Shown: in pieces, positions 23,034 to 35,480 of the stretch
Numbering within the stretch: the stretch's first letter is position 1
How the letters are laid out: each line of letters starts with the position of its first letter
From: Buddleja alternifolia
Lineage: Eukaryota; Streptophyta; Magnoliopsida; Lamiales; Scrophulariaceae
Length of the DNA: 64,000 nucleotides
Assembly: GCA_019426215.1 (NCBI GenBank)
Contig: CM033408.1
Span: 24,283,953 to 24,347,952, forward strand
Direction of reading: 5' to 3'
Program-made: the position numbers and the translations under genes
Notes under the pieces: model-generated
What the model saw: the letters and a program-made list of their open reading frames with translations, nothing else
What the model was told of the DNA's origin: nothing
Database searches by the model: none

Positions 23034-23491
23034 GGCTTAGATCTGCGTGGAAAAAACCAAAAAAGCCGGTGAGAATCGTCGATGAACTCAGCGGCGTCAA
23101 AAACTTCAAACTCACCTAATAATAGTATAGAGAGAGAGAATAGGGTGGTGGCGGCGGTATACAGTGGCGGTGGTGGTGGCGGCGGAGGTGAGAGAGAGAG
23201 AGAGTAGAGTAGAAAGTTGAAATGGGAGGCGGGATCTGAAATGGGGGGTGGGATCTGAAATGGGTTTTGAAAGTTTAAAAAAAAAAAGCTATTACAGCGG
23301 TTCTTTAGTGAACGGCTGTAATAGGTTCCAACCTATTATAGCGGTTCTTTCTTGAACCGTTGTATTAGGGGCCTTCGTTCAGCGGTTTTTCCAAAATCGC
23401 TGTAATAGGTGCGCTGTAATAGTGTATTTTTGTAGTAGTGTCATCTTGCGAAGAATTTGGTCTAAAGAACACTCAATTTGGACATCAATTG

Positions 23492-24085
23492 TGTCACGCC
23501 CCGGGCTCACGAGCCCGTGAGACCAGAGAAATCCCATCGAACCCACTGAGCGTAACCTGTAGTTGGGCATTTGAACCACGGCCCAAAATGGATATCCATT
23601 GTTACACTTGAATCCTAGGGTTGTCTTTATAAAGTAATTTTATTTTCATTCCTTTTCCCATGTGGGACAAGGTTTTTACAATCACCCCCCCTTCGAGGAG
23701 CGACGTCCTCGTCGCAACGTGACTCAGTCCAGGATCCGTCGTCAGGCGTCGGGACTCTCTAGGCTATCACCGAATTTGCCTCGGACTATTCTTCATAGTG
23801 GATCCGAGAACCTCGGGCTACTTCATAGCGGATACCGAGATTTCACGTTGTAGCACCAAACTCCCAATTCCATCTCACGAGCGGCTCTGATACCATTTGT
23901 CATGCCCGGGCTCATGAGCCCGTTGGACCAGAGAAATCCCATCGAACCCACTGAGCGTAACCTGTAGTTGGGCATTTGAACCACGACCCAAAATGGATAT
24001 CCATTGTTACACTTGAATTCTAGGGTTCTCTTTATAAACTAATTTTATTTTCATTCCTTTTCACATGTGGGACAAGGGTCTTACA
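23492..24085 (-). mobile_element. TRIM (small non-coding LTR retrotransposon)
   Basis: Two ~189-bp LTRs (23492-23680 and 23898-24085) flank a 217-bp GC-richer interior. On the minus strand the interior starts with the initiator-Met-type primer site TGGTATCAGAGCC (23895-23883) and ends with a G-rich purine tract before 23680. LTRs start and end TG...CA. The flanks AATTG (23487-23491) and ATTTG (24086-24090) are the target duplication; the uninterrupted site ATTTGGTCCC is at about 30029. No coding capacity, as expected for a terminal-repeat retrotransposon in miniature. Confidence 0.92.
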
Positions 24086-24451
24086 ATTTGGTCCCTCAAA
24101 ATTTTAAAATACAAATATTTCTAGTGTTGGAAATGCTGTGCTAAAATGCTGATTTTTCCCCTGTTTATTTTCTCTTGATGTTGTGAGGAAATGATGAATG
24201 CATGGGGGTATATACAGAGTTGAAGCAAGGACTTATATGCAAATAATTCTTCTTCCCCTTTTTTAAAGGTGATCCCCTATGGAAGTATATTTACATTCAA
24301 AACCCTACATGGATATTATTTAGGACAATCCACTTGTTCAAGATAATCTCTTGGTATATTTGTACTAATACTAATACATATTAAATATAGCAATTTTCAA
24401 TAGGTTATACTACTAATCCTCGAATTAGTTTAGAAAAACTCGGGTGTCACA

Positions 24452-27400
24452 CTTTTCCTCCCTTAAAGAATTGGTCCCCAAATTCTCACTTGAAAAAAAA
24501 GTCGAGGATAGTATCTTCACATGTATGCTTATGTCTACCATGCTTATTCCAACTTGTCAAATTTTTCCCATATCACCTTGACCAATGGGATACTTTCATT
24601 CCAAAATTCATGAACCTTGTAGTTTATGATTCGTATAGATTTCTCGTTTTATGTTGGGTTCTGCCCTAGATGACACATGCATCGATATATTCCACACATC
24701 GAGTCCAACTAATACTTTCTTAATCAAGAACTCCAGAAACATCATGTGTGTGAGCAAGGTTTATGAAAATTAGAGCTCATGTGCCGCTTTTATCATATAT
24801 TTCGCAAAATCAAAGGCATCTTGAATATCACAATTTAAGATTCCTTATTTTTATATCCTTGACTCTTCCTCTTGATGACACCCTGAAAAGTCTTGATCAT
24901 CAACCTTCATTTTGATCGCTCTATTTCAATTTTGTACATATTTCTTCAGATAGCTCAACGGTTCACATTGTATAGATGATTACTAGATCTTGTTAATAGC
25001 ATCTTGGATTACCTCCACTCGTAGGGCTCGATGAATATGATGAAAGACTTTAATTTTTACGTATTTGAGCTCTTTAATGATATTTGGAAGTGTGTCTTGA
25101 ATCCAAGGTGTTGATATCCCTCTGCATCCTTGAAGCCGTAAGTTCTCTATGTTTTTCCCTTTCTTTATCTTCTAATATCATTGTAGGATATTGTCGGAGT
25201 AGACGGAAGATCCACTGACATAAGATGATTGACGCCTTTGTAGTTTTCCATAGAAAGCGCCACATCCTCGATTTCCTGCTTGCATTATGGAAGGAAATTG
25301 AGTGTCGGTGTAGTGATCAGTTGATAGTCGATTCACTTCGGTAGTGGCCTTAAACCAATAAAAGTTTCCACTTATTTTTTTGTTCATCCTAAAGTATAGA
25401 TTCATAATCCATACAGTTATTCATTCTACTCAATACCAATGTTTCCAACTATACAAAAAGTCAAGGGTGATTACAAGTGGTTTGTCGATGAGGATTGATA
25501 CTTGAAAATAAGGGTAAAGTTCTTCAAGATAGAATAAAATAAATTGAAGAGATAACTAACGCAAATAACGAAGGAGTTTGGGATTTATTTCAACGGTTTG
25601 ACAAGAATTAGGTGGAAAATTAATATAGGTAATAAAAAATAATAGATTAGAAAGAATAATTTGATTATTCAACAATTGATTCAAGAAAGAGAGGATGTGA
25701 AAGTCTTCAAAGGCTAGATTATGAAGTTTTAAGAAGAATGAACTTATAACATGAAAAAAAATTACAAGCCTCCCATGGAATCATACGGCGAATCAACGAA
25801 TAATATATCAATCTCAAATAGATAGAATAGAATGGACAGATATATAGAAGATGCAAATTACCGCTTTAATAAAGGGAATTGAAGAACTAAGAATGATGAC
25901 AAGAAAATGTGATTTAATATGTTCACAAGAATAGAAATAAGCAATTCAATTAAAAATTGCACAACTTATGATGTAACGAGGATCAAAATGCAAATGGTTG
26001 TTGCCCCAAAATTAAAGAAATATGTGATTACTTGGATAAGTTTGAAGGCAAGAGATGAAAGAAAAGACTCACGTAAAGCTAAAAGATCAACAGATTCAAA
26101 AAGATAATCACTGTAATTCGATTAAGCAGTGATTCATGGAAAGAGTATCCAAATGGACTCCAATAAAAGTGAAGAGTTACTAGCTCAAGGTTTAATGAGA
26201 GGATTGGTCAATTGAGTATCACAAATATAGTCAAACATCAATATTCACATAAAGGAATCAAGAGACATTGCGAATTAATAGGGATTTATTATGTCGCCAC
26301 AATTGGAGTAGAACAAAAAATGTAAATCAAAATGATGAGTCTAGAATAAGAGTAGATCTGCCTCAAAGATTAACAAGTCAACAAGTATTGGAACTTACGA
26401 ATAGAATTATAGAACATAATCTCAAGAGGTTTCTGAAGAGTGGATGTAAAAGTAAATTCCAAGGAGCGAAACTCTCAAGAATGAGATTATGAATAGTAAG
26501 GAATTCCGAATACAAGAGTTTCTCAATTATGAAAGGAACACAACTTTCAATAATGGAGTTTACTAGATCCTGAACATATTAAAGAAGCATGGATCCATAA
26601 AAGTTGGTTTGAAATGAGGTACGAGAAAGGGAAATGTAAATCTATGTTGGCGAATAGAGATCCTTCTTCTTCTATGAAGCAAGGAGAATCACCCTAAAAG
26701 TTCATTCCTAACACATTTACCTCTCACTTCACACGATCGTTACAAGACAAAAGATTGAGTAGTATAGCAGAATAAAATGACGCAGTCCTCATTCACTATT
26801 TCAGCCTTTTCTAACTTAACACTTAAGTGGGCTTGCACGACTTAATGCGCATCCATTCTTCGATATGGAGAATTATTTACCATTACAAGGTCGCCTACAA
26901 AGTTAACTTACTTCTCTTCCTCGTACTAGAAACTGTCATCGCTCCAATGTTATGACCAACTGCGATTTTTCTAGCTTAGCCTCTATAACTATAGTTTAGC
27001 TTCGTAAACAAAAGAATAATAAAAAATATTGATTGCTTTACATGATAGGAACCCATTTGAAAAGGAGCGACTAGATACTTATACTTCATTGAATAAGGAA
27101 ATGACATTGTATCCTTGAGGGTAAAGAGCGGGGAGCACGATTTAAAGCCGATGGACTATATGAGTTCAATGAGATGAAATGATTCAACGCACTCATCGTG
27201 ATAATAACGAAAACTGTTGACACCATACTATAATACTTGTTATTTGAATTCATACTAAAATCTAAACTCTGATGTTATTTCAATCCTTGTGTATTTACTC
27301 TATTATATATCCAGAATTACTGAATTGTCTTCAGTCTAATGCAACTTATAATTTTCTAGTAACTAATTATAACATATCCTTCTTTAAAGTACCAATTGAA

Positions 27401-27607
27401 TCCAAGGAACTCATCTTGGCTTAGCGGAAACACATATCGAATGCGTCCAAAGCATTGATGTACCACAATTCTACATCGTCGAACTAACATCTTATCAACA
27501 ATTCATCCCTCAATATCATTATCTTAACTTAGAATCCATTACTCTCCACAGTCCGAAGATCTTATCCTGGTGTAGCTCAGGGACTAGCCCAAGCTCTGAT
27601 ACCACTC
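24452..27607 (-). other. Degenerate internal region of the gypsy element
   Basis: No ORF of meaningful length survives. At 24563-24609 (minus) the reading EFWNESIPLVKVIWEK resembles the C-terminal end of chromovirus integrase, which normally carries IPLVKV followed by W and then E-rich sequence; some residues are missing between. The rest, to the primer site at 27587-27604, is AT-rich with many stops. Gag, protease, RT and RNase H are not recognisable by eye. Confidence 0.5.
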
Positions 27608-30079
27608 TGTCACACCCCAATTTTCAACCTTGAAAGGGGCCTAAATTAAAAGCATGAACCTTTCAATAAAGTAATTCATTCCATAATCTAACACACTTTC
27701 AACAATTTATCTAGTAGGGTGACAACCTAATAACGGCAACCAAACATATAAGTAAACTTACTATCCATGACTCAATCTGCAATATTCATCTCTAGAATTG
27801 TCCATGTCTATACTCATGATCCTCCAAACCAGTTTCATTGCTCAACTCACCTCCAACTGGAAGAAAGAAAGTGAAATACGTAAGCAAAAGCTTAGTGAGC
27901 GCCAGTGTTCGTGTGACAGGTGCTTAAAATAGTTTTTAGACCCAAAAACCGTAAGTTAATGAGGTGAAATCAATAATACTTTTTATTTTTCAGAGAACCA
28001 TTGAAATATTTAAAATGACATTTGCATTCATGATAGCAGTTAAGCAATAGGTGTTATGACACCAAAACTTTAGTATAAACACTTAGTATATGCATTCAAT
28101 TAATAGGCAGTTACAGTAAACTTCACATTGCACATTTAAGTTGTAAGGGGCCATGTTAGCAGTAGCAACGCGTCCGATGACTTTGCTCATAGAACTTTGG
28201 GTCCCGCTGCTTCTTCCTTCCCACCCCTGAACAATCAACATAAAATCCATCACCTTATACCTCCCCCCTTAGGCTCGCGAAGCCCGTTTGGTCATATCCC
28301 GGGCATGCCATAATTCAATTCCTACGACCCACTCACCCTCAGAACACTCCGTCTTTAGGTGTTGGGATTTGGCCATGGATAGAGGGAACCGTTTTAAGAC
28401 CGCAGGCCCAGCCCTATCCACGCCCGACACTTGGGCCCAACACTCATCCATATATAATATGCAATCACATAAATTCACAGTTGATGCAATAGTGGACTTT
28501 TGGCTCATGATACAATAATCAGTCAATTTCATTGAATAAGTGTCAAAACGTCTGTTGAAGATATACTTTCTTGGAAATCATTTTCTCCAAGATATGCATT
28601 TAAAACGATTCATGACTTTGGAAAAAATATATACAAGGCAATGGTTTAGAAAAAGTACTTTTGATATTATTTGAAAATCAATGAAATTCATTAATTTGAT
28701 AATGGTAAAACCACGACAAATTGCAAATTAAATATATATAGGACGTAGTAAAACTTCATTCCAGTTTTGAAAGACATAAAAATATAGTTTTGCGAGGCAA
28801 CTCACAGTACGCTTTCGAGCTAGTCAGAATCGTCACCAAGCGAATTTCCAACTCTACTAACTTGTTAAATTGTGTTTCCTCGAATAGTGTTGTAGAGGAC
28901 AAACCTATTCCAAATAAGAACATAACCATTACTACACTTACGTAATCAAGTTATCTAAATTCTAATTCCCAATATGATACACACTTAATTGGAAATAACC
29001 AAAGGTTAATGCCAAGACAACTTACCCAACACTTACCCATCTTCAAGACTATATATAACTCGGATCGAAGAAGCTGAAAACCTCCATTGTTCATACGTGA
29101 ACAAGATTGCACCAGATTGCTTCACCGTGTGCCTCCTTCAATTGTCACGCGTCTCCACCATTATCCTTTGGTCGTCCCTTTAGCATTCCAATAAACAACT
29201 ATACTTAATTTATATAGATTCCCAAATAACTAATATTTCTTAAAATTCAAATTCCCTCTCAAGAACCTGACCGAAAGAGGGTAAATTGGGCCTTCAAAGT
29301 TAACATCCCAAAATTTCCAGATTTAGCCACCTCCTGGCTGCTTATAATCAAATCAACTTTTTGGTCACATTACACCATGGATTTTATCAAGACTTACCAA
29401 TATCAATATCTAAATTTAAAGGGCTATGTATTGGTTATCTTGAATTTACAATAGAACCACGACACGGGGTATTTCAAAATAAAGAAATGTAAATGATAGT
29501 TTCTGGAAACTAAAACAGCACACTGGCATAGATCTTTTGGTGGCCATTTCTAGACTATTTCCTCATCAATTTTCAACAAACTTTACCTTTCAACATATAT
29601 ACACTAAATAAGAATTATAATGATTGTTTTTCATGTACAATCAAAGCACATAAAAAGGGGTTTTGGGGCAACTGAATATGAAACACAGATTCTGGAATTA
29701 AAAAGGGATTACTGGCCATGATGATTTGGATGAGAATACTGAAATATTTTCTAAATGATTTCCAATAAAACTTACTAGTAACAATGTCTACACTCAATGA
29801 GCTTTCTAGGGATGGTCTTGCATGTCCAATCAGGCCATTGGAAGGCCTATTTCTTGGCAAAAGAATATAGGATATAATTCTGGAAACCAAAATATGGACA
29901 GCCTAGCTCACGGTGTGGGGGCAATTCTGAAACTTTTGGTAGCAGATAGTAAAAATTGGATTCCATATTGTTGTTACCCATCGTCTTACTAAGAATTTGA
30001 GCTAAAGAACACTTCATTTTGACATCATTTGGTCCCTCAAAATTTTAAAATACAAACATTGCCAGTGCTGAAAATGCTG

Positions 30080-30788
30080 GGCTGTGTTTGCTTTTATTTT
30101 GGGGGGTGTTTTTGGTGAAAATCTTGGTGAAATATTTTAATGCGAGTTGTGTATTTTGAGTAAAATGTGTTTGGTTTTGTTTTGAAGTATTAGTATTTTA
30201 ATCATTTTTTGCGAGAATGTGTTTGGATTAGCTATTTTGAAGTAACATTTGAGTGTTTTTTTGGTGAAAATGTGTTTGATTTGTTTTCAGATGTAACAAA
30301 AATCACTGTAGCAGTCAAATCATGTAAGTTTTTGTCTGAAAAAGTTGTTTTAATGATTAATTGATAATTGAAAAGTATATTATAATATACGTTTGAAATT
30401 ATTGTAATATATATGAATGAGTGTGTATATATATTGGAATTGATGTGATACATTTATATATATGTATTTATATATAAAAGTGTATCTATTATATAGTGTA
30501 TAAATAATATATACATATATTATATTTTACATAATAATATATATAATATCATATGAATAATATATTCTACATAATAAAATATATAATATACGTGAAAATA
30601 TAACATATGTATATATAACATATATATTTTCTGTATATATACATATACATGAGTTTATAATATTGGACATACATATGTATAATATAGTATTGTTTATTGT
30701 AATATTCATAATAATGTATATACATGTATAATATTATATATATATACATACAAATATTCTAATAATGTAGAGAGAGAAGGAGAGGGAG

Positions 30789-30825
<37 letters not shown>

Positions 30826-31062
30826 CGCAGAGGGAGGAGAGAGAAAGAGAAAGGAGAGGGAGGAGAGAGAGAGAGAGAGAGAGAGAGGAAAAGAGGGAGG
30901 AGAAAGAAAGGGGACATGTTTTTTTGGTCATATTTGACCAAACCTATGTTGGGTTATTTGGCCAAATATGGGCCCCATGTTTGGCCAAATAACACACATC
31001 CAAACGAATTTTGGGCTGAGTTTTGGTCAAAAACCCAGCCAAAAACAAAACCAAACACAACC
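30080..31062. mobile_element. MITE-like element 2 (983 bp) with CTG TSD
   Basis: Terminal inverted repeats: GGCTGTGTTTG on the left and GGTTGTGTTTGG read from the right. It is flanked by CTG (30077-30079, 31063-31065). The empty site AAATGCTGATTTTT is present at about 24147. The termini resemble those of MITE-like element 1, so both probably belong to one superfamily. The interior is AT-rich with a GA microsatellite. Confidence 0.85.
30768..30914. repeat. GA-rich microsatellite
   Basis: Interrupted (GA)n/(GGAGA)n tract inside MITE-like element 2. ORFs across it are low-complexity Ser/Leu artefacts. Confidence 0.9.
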
Positions 31063-31367
31063 CTGATTTTCCCCCTCTTTATTGTCTCTTGATGTTGTGA
31101 GGAAAATGATGAATGCATAGGGGTATATATAGAGTTGAAACAAGGACCTATATGCAAATAATAATTCTTCCCTCTTTTTAAAGGTGATCCCTAATGCAAG
31201 TATATTTACATTCAAACCCCTACATAGATATTGTTTAGGACAATGCACTTGTTCAAGATAATCTCTTGGTATATTTGTACTAATACTAATACATATTAAA
31301 TCTAGCAATTTTCAATAGGTTATACTACTAATCCTCGAATTAGTTAAAAAAAAAGCCGGATGTCACA

Positions 31368-32289
31368 TAGAGTCTAGATATGTCAAGTGGAATGTAATCT
31401 TGATAGTGTATTTACTTATGGTATATCTAAACTCGTTCATATAGATACATGTTCTTTTATTTCCAATTGACAATGAATCACTGGCTGTTGCTGACCATTA
31501 TAGATGGTCACCTAAAGTCATTGAGATGACTAAAAGCCATATCCTAACCACTTCGTCAAACATTCTCCAGATTTGATGCAAGAGATGGTTCTTATGAAAA
31601 GATTGTTTTCTCAAGGAGATGTCTAATGGTGGGATTGGACAGTTGGGCATGGGTAATGAGTAAGTTGCAAATTACCAAGATATCTGAAGGAATGCTAGAT
31701 TAAGAAACCCATCATTAAGATGATGGGTTGGATGAATAAACTAGAATTCCTTTGTATAATAATTGACAGTTAAACTAGATAGGATATGATCCTAAATTTC
31801 CATGTATTGTTCTTTGGTGAATTTTATAATTTATTATGCAATAAATAATGAGAATATATATTGCATGACTTTATGGAAGAAATGGACGTTGAGAACTAAA
31901 GAAAGATGGTACGAGTATATCAGTTAGCAAAAGTGGGGTTTAGACTTTAGAGTAAAGTATTGATCTTGAATAATGTCTTTATGTACCTTTATTTGTAGAA
32001 ACATAATTTCTGTTAATATAGTGAATGTTTGGTTCACTAATATTTAAAAGAATAAAAGTTATTTATAATAAATATTTTATTAGTAAAGGTTCTAGGAAAG
32101 ATATTATTTTTGATTTTATTAAATACTCTATTCATAATTCTAGATACAATTATATGTGACTTACCATTAGAAAGATAATCTCTAATGACTGACAAAGTGT
32201 ACGATTAACAGTAAGTCATATTAATCCTGATATGATCTAAAGACTAATTTATGATGGACTTAAATGTTCATTAGATGTAAAAGGGTCTA
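31368..32289. other. Noncoding stretch left of copia remnant C
   Basis: AT-rich with no supported ORF. It probably belongs to the copia element whose integrase scraps begin at about 32290, but I see no clear LTR boundary. The gypsy element inserted immediately to its left at 31367/31368. Confidence 0.4.
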
Positions 32290-33190
32290 CCAGTCTGCGA
32301 ATCATGTTGTGGAAGATATAATGACTCAGAGGCCACAGGCCAAAGCAATTGTGCTGCTAATATATCTTGAATTGGTTCACACTGGTGCTTGTGGATCAAT
32401 TCGTGTTTAATCCAATGGAGATTTTGAGTTTTTCATATGAGATGATTACTAAATGCATTTCTATATGTATATGATACATAAGTTTTAAAATGTTGAAGAG
32501 TTCAAATTGATTAAGACTCATGTCGAGAATTAATTAGATAATCGTATGAAATCATTTCGATATGATCACAATGATGGATATTTTTTTAAAAAGTTCATGG
32601 ATTTTTTTATTGCAAATGAGATAAGATCTGAACTTAATGCACTGGGTAACTCTAGTCGAATAGTGTTGCAGATGACAAGAAATAGGACTATATATTATAT
32701 GATGATCTATCTCAGTGAAGAGCTAGAACCAATCAATTACACAAGGTCATGTATTAATTTAGATAGTGATTCTGATCACTCCACCGACATATGTATTTAC
32801 CCTTTAGAAGTAAGGAACTTTTAGCTGGAGAAATGTATAATTATGAATTAACCATTTCAACTACATAAGCTGAATAAGTGGTGACTTACGAAGTTGCTAA
32901 AATAGCTTATTGGCAAAAAAAAAAATTATGAACTAGATGTTATTAGAGTTGGACTAATACCAATCACATACCGATGTGATATTGGTTACATAGTTAATTC
33001 AAGATCTTCTAGTAGTCATAAGTGAAAGTGTCACATATTAGAGAATATGTAGACTACAATGCGATTGTAGAAATTGAGTTAGTTTCCATGTATAATCTGG
33101 CAGATCCTCTTTCTAAAAGCATTGGCACAAAAGAGTTTTGTTTATCTAAATGGGACACGTATGTTGGATATACTGCTAATTGCTTTTAAG
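32290..33190 (+). pseudogene. Ty1-copia pol remnant C (integrase joined to RNase H)
   Basis: Broken readings in order: CESC (about 32297) from the pre-integrase end; LVHTG.CGS (about 32364), the integrase start; KSFRYDHNDGYF at about 32550, equivalent to the usual RSD-GGEY region; NEIRSELNA at about 32615; then STT-AE (about 32845), LADPLSK (about 33100) and SKWDTYVGY of RNase H. Reverse transcriptase is missing between the two parts. Many stops. The tail ends in a purine tract AAAGTGGGAGAT directly before the LTR at 33205. Confidence 0.75.
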
Positions 33191-33510
33191 GGAAAGTGGG
33201 AGATTGTTGGGGATGTGCCCTAAAATCCAATTATTTAATGTATTTATTAAGAATAACTAAATTATATATTATAAGTTATGAGTATTATTAAAATGTCTTA
33301 TGAGATAGACATAGTCCATAATTACATATGATAATCCAAATGGAAGTGATGTTCCATGAAAAGACTTGAATTAAGTATATCACATGTTTTTATAAATGGG
33401 TTGTGGTCGGTGATAAGAATAGACATCTTATCTGCTAAAAAGAATAAGTAGTGTTAATTTTATTTCTTCACGGATATTTCAATAGAGGAGTTAATGAAAT
33501 ATTTCTTTAC

Positions 33511-33860
33511 CGTTGTGCTTTTGCCAAAGAAGTTATGACAAAGTCCTGGGATAAATTGGGAATAAAGTGCACAAAAGAGAATTGGGAGGATAAAATACAG
33601 TGGGTGAAGAAAATTTGCAAAGGAAGGAAGGTTTTATGCCATAAAAAATGTGCCCTGTTTGCTGCGCTGGTCTATTGTATTTGGATGGAAAGAAATCGTC
33701 GGTTATACTCAAAAGATAATCTTACGACTAACAAAATAGTTGAAATAGTGTGGAGAGTGATTTGCTGTAAATTTGAGATGTTTTGATAGCCCAGGTATGC
33801 ATGGAGATTTTGTAAAGTCTTGTTGATAATAAAATCGCTTACCGGTTCCAAAATAAAATA
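33511..33860 (+). mobile_element. 5'-truncated LINE 3' end inserted in copia LTR
   Basis: About 350 bp encoding the end of a plant LINE reverse-transcriptase protein (zinc-binding RVT domain, reading AALVYCIWMERNRRLYS), then a stop, a short 3' UTR and an A-rich tail AAAATAAAATA. It is flanked by 14-bp duplications AAATATTTCTTTAC (33497-33510 and 33861-33874), as produced by target-primed reverse transcription. Confidence 0.88.
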
Positions 33861-34170
33861 AAATATTTCTTTACGAAAGAATGAGAACTCAAGAATAAAT
33901 TGAAGTTAATTTTAGAGTGCAACAATATTTATTTAGTGGAATTAAATATTGTTATGTGGTATTAAATATTATCATGTAATGATAATTTGATTTAATCCAC
34001 TTGGAGCTAAAATTAATTTTCCCTAAGGTCCCTTCGCAAACCTCAAATTGAAACTCTACACATAAATACTAAAGAATCCATTAGATGGATAAGTTTGAAC
34101 TTAGATGAAAAACATGTGAGAAATAACTTTGGAAGATATTTTATTTAAAAGTAAAAAAAAAAAAAAAAGG

Positions 34171-34235
34171 TTGTTGGCGCACGAGCGCGTAAGCGCCAGC
34201 AGCATGCTGGCCAACAGCTCGCGCGTGCGCCACAC
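34171..34235. repeat. GC-rich palindromic segment in LTR C
   Basis: Outer arms GGCGCACGAGCGCG (34176-34189) and CGCGCGTGCGCC (34220-34231) are near-complementary. Inner CCAGC-agcat-GCTGG is also palindromic. A similar GC-rich block in similar context occurs at about 39020-39080. Confidence 0.7.
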
Positions 34236-34927
34236 TCGCCCTTAGCTGGTAGTGCAGCAATGTTGACTTTTCCATCCCTTTGTTTTTTCTTTCTTACCTT
34301 TTCATCCCACGTAGAATTTTAACAAGGTTTTTCATCCAAGACAGATGAAATATTAGTTCTTCATCAATTTGAGTCCCTATATGAAGGGATCTCATAGGAA
34401 GTTCAAAATAACAATATATAACAACAAAAGCAAGTAGTTCTTGTATAATTTTACGAGAACAAACTAGCTTTAAGAAAATAAAATTCCTTTTATGGAGTTT
34501 TATTTTAGTAGTATTTTTTTTTTGGGAAGCCCACGCTCCTCGAGTTTGTTGAGGCATTGCGAAAAAGTCTTTGCAGTGAATGAGCTCTGATTCCGTCAAG
34601 AAGAAGGAGTATTTGCAGTTGAGGTGATTTCTACCGGGGAGTTCTAATCTTCGGTGTAAGGTTTGTTTTTTTTGTTTTTTAATTATTATTATTTTTATAG
34701 TTATGTAATTATTAATTTTAATTAAAGCGTTTAATTATGTAGTCTTTTAATTGTTAGCTATAGATATGCAATAATAATTATTAATTAAAGTATTTAATTA
34801 ATTGCTTTAGCCATAACATACATGCTTTAATTTTTGTGATGTCATGCATGTGCGCATAAGAGCTAGGTCTCTATTTTAATTCCGCTGCGTACCAATTTGG
34901 GTTCGATTTTGAATCGATTTTCCAACA

Positions 34928-35446
34928 CTTTCTACTTTTGGTCAAAAATTCTAATATAAAATTACTATAAGACTAAAACATCCTTATATCTTGTTTTTGT
35001 TTTATTTAGAACAACATATTTAACATTCAACATTTAAATTTTACTTTTAGTACTTCATTTTATTTTAATATAGGTCACTTTCAACAGTATTAATATATGA
35101 ACAAACTTTCAATGTCAAAATTATTTTCAAAAATTAAGTGTGAGTTATGTTTCATAATATGAATAAAATGAATAAATATCTTTAGTTGCATAAAGTGCAT
35201 ATCACTATTTTAATATAGGAAAATAACTCATTAATTTTGAAATAATTGAACTTTTTGGATTCCACACTAATTCTTAAAATAAATAAAAGAAAAAATAAAA
35301 ATAAAAACCGCATTTGAAAAATAAAAAATAATGGAATAACTTTCATTTGTTCAAATCAAAAGCCTAAATGTTTTAAGAAGCACAAATTAAAAATATATGA
35401 CATAAAACATACGTAATGCGTCAATATTACGTAGAACATATGCTAT

Positions 35447-35480
<34 letters not shown>

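Larger units (their letters stand above)
22319..23440. mobile_element. CACTA transposon 1 (non-autonomous, carries host gene fragments)
   Basis: Ends are CACTACTACAAAAA (left) and TTTTTGTAGTAGTG (right), flanked by the 3-bp duplication TCA (22316-22318, 23441-23443). The paralogous empty site is at about 29973 in the right LTR. Subterminal regions hold many direct and inverted copies of TATTACAGCGGTT, the expected transposase-binding arrays. There is no transposase. The interior holds exon-like fragments of two host genes on the minus strand and a GA/GGCGG-rich segment (23125-23215). Confidence 0.93.
20571..24451 (-). repeat. Left (3') LTR of decayed gypsy element, truncated
   Basis: Aligns with 28183-31367 along its length. 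After removing the CACTA (22319-23440) and TRIM (23492-24085) with their duplications, about 2157 bp remain. The right LTR minus its MITE is about 2774 bp, and the missing ~575 bp equals the part of the right LTR before 28183. It ends TGTCACA at 24451 next to the purine tract. Confidence 0.8.
20571..31367 (-). mobile_element. Decayed Ty3-gypsy (chromovirus-like) element
   Basis: Two long direct repeats flank 24452-27607. On the minus strand: 5' LTR 31367-27608, a primer-binding site TGGTATCAGAGCTTGGGC (27604-27587), internal 27607-24452, a purine tract (24465-24452), then a 3' LTR 24451-20571 truncated by the insertion of SIRE element B. The purine-tract side carries an integrase C-terminal remnant of chromovirus type (IPLVKVIWEK). 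No intact ORF remains. LTR divergence looks large, so this is an old element that later collected a CACTA, a TRIM, a MITE and a SIRE element. Confidence 0.75.
27608..31367 (-). repeat. Right (5') LTR of decayed gypsy element
   Basis: The plus-strand view begins TGTCACACCCC at 27608, next to the primer site, and ends GGATGTCACA at 31367. It contains MITE-like element 2 (30080-31062). Its length without the MITE is about 2774 bp. The paralogue of 28183-31367 is 20571-24451. Confidence 0.78.
33205..34927 (+). repeat. 3' LTR of copia remnant C (contains LINE fragment)
   Basis: Starts TGTTGGGGATGTGCCC after a purine tract and ends TTTTCCAACA. Its length without the LINE insertion is about 1359 bp. 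It contains a poly-A run (34154-34168) followed by a GC-rich palindromic segment (34171-34235) that stands out in AT-rich surroundings. Confidence 0.8.

Noticed and set aside
23505..23580. 5S rRNA-like sequence in the TRIM LTR (Cassandra type)
   Set aside because: Only a short resemblance (ATCCCATCGAACC, AGCGT) is visible; the box A/C spacing of 5S rRNA is not convincing by eye. A search with a 5S covariance model would decide.
30734..30941. Ser/Leu-rich minus-strand ORFs
   Set aside because: Translation of the GA microsatellite in MITE-like element 2.
20571..31367. Two ~3-kb direct repeats as a segmental duplication
   Set aside because: Primer-binding site, purine tract and TGTCACA ends at the inner borders show they are LTRs of one minus-strand gypsy element.
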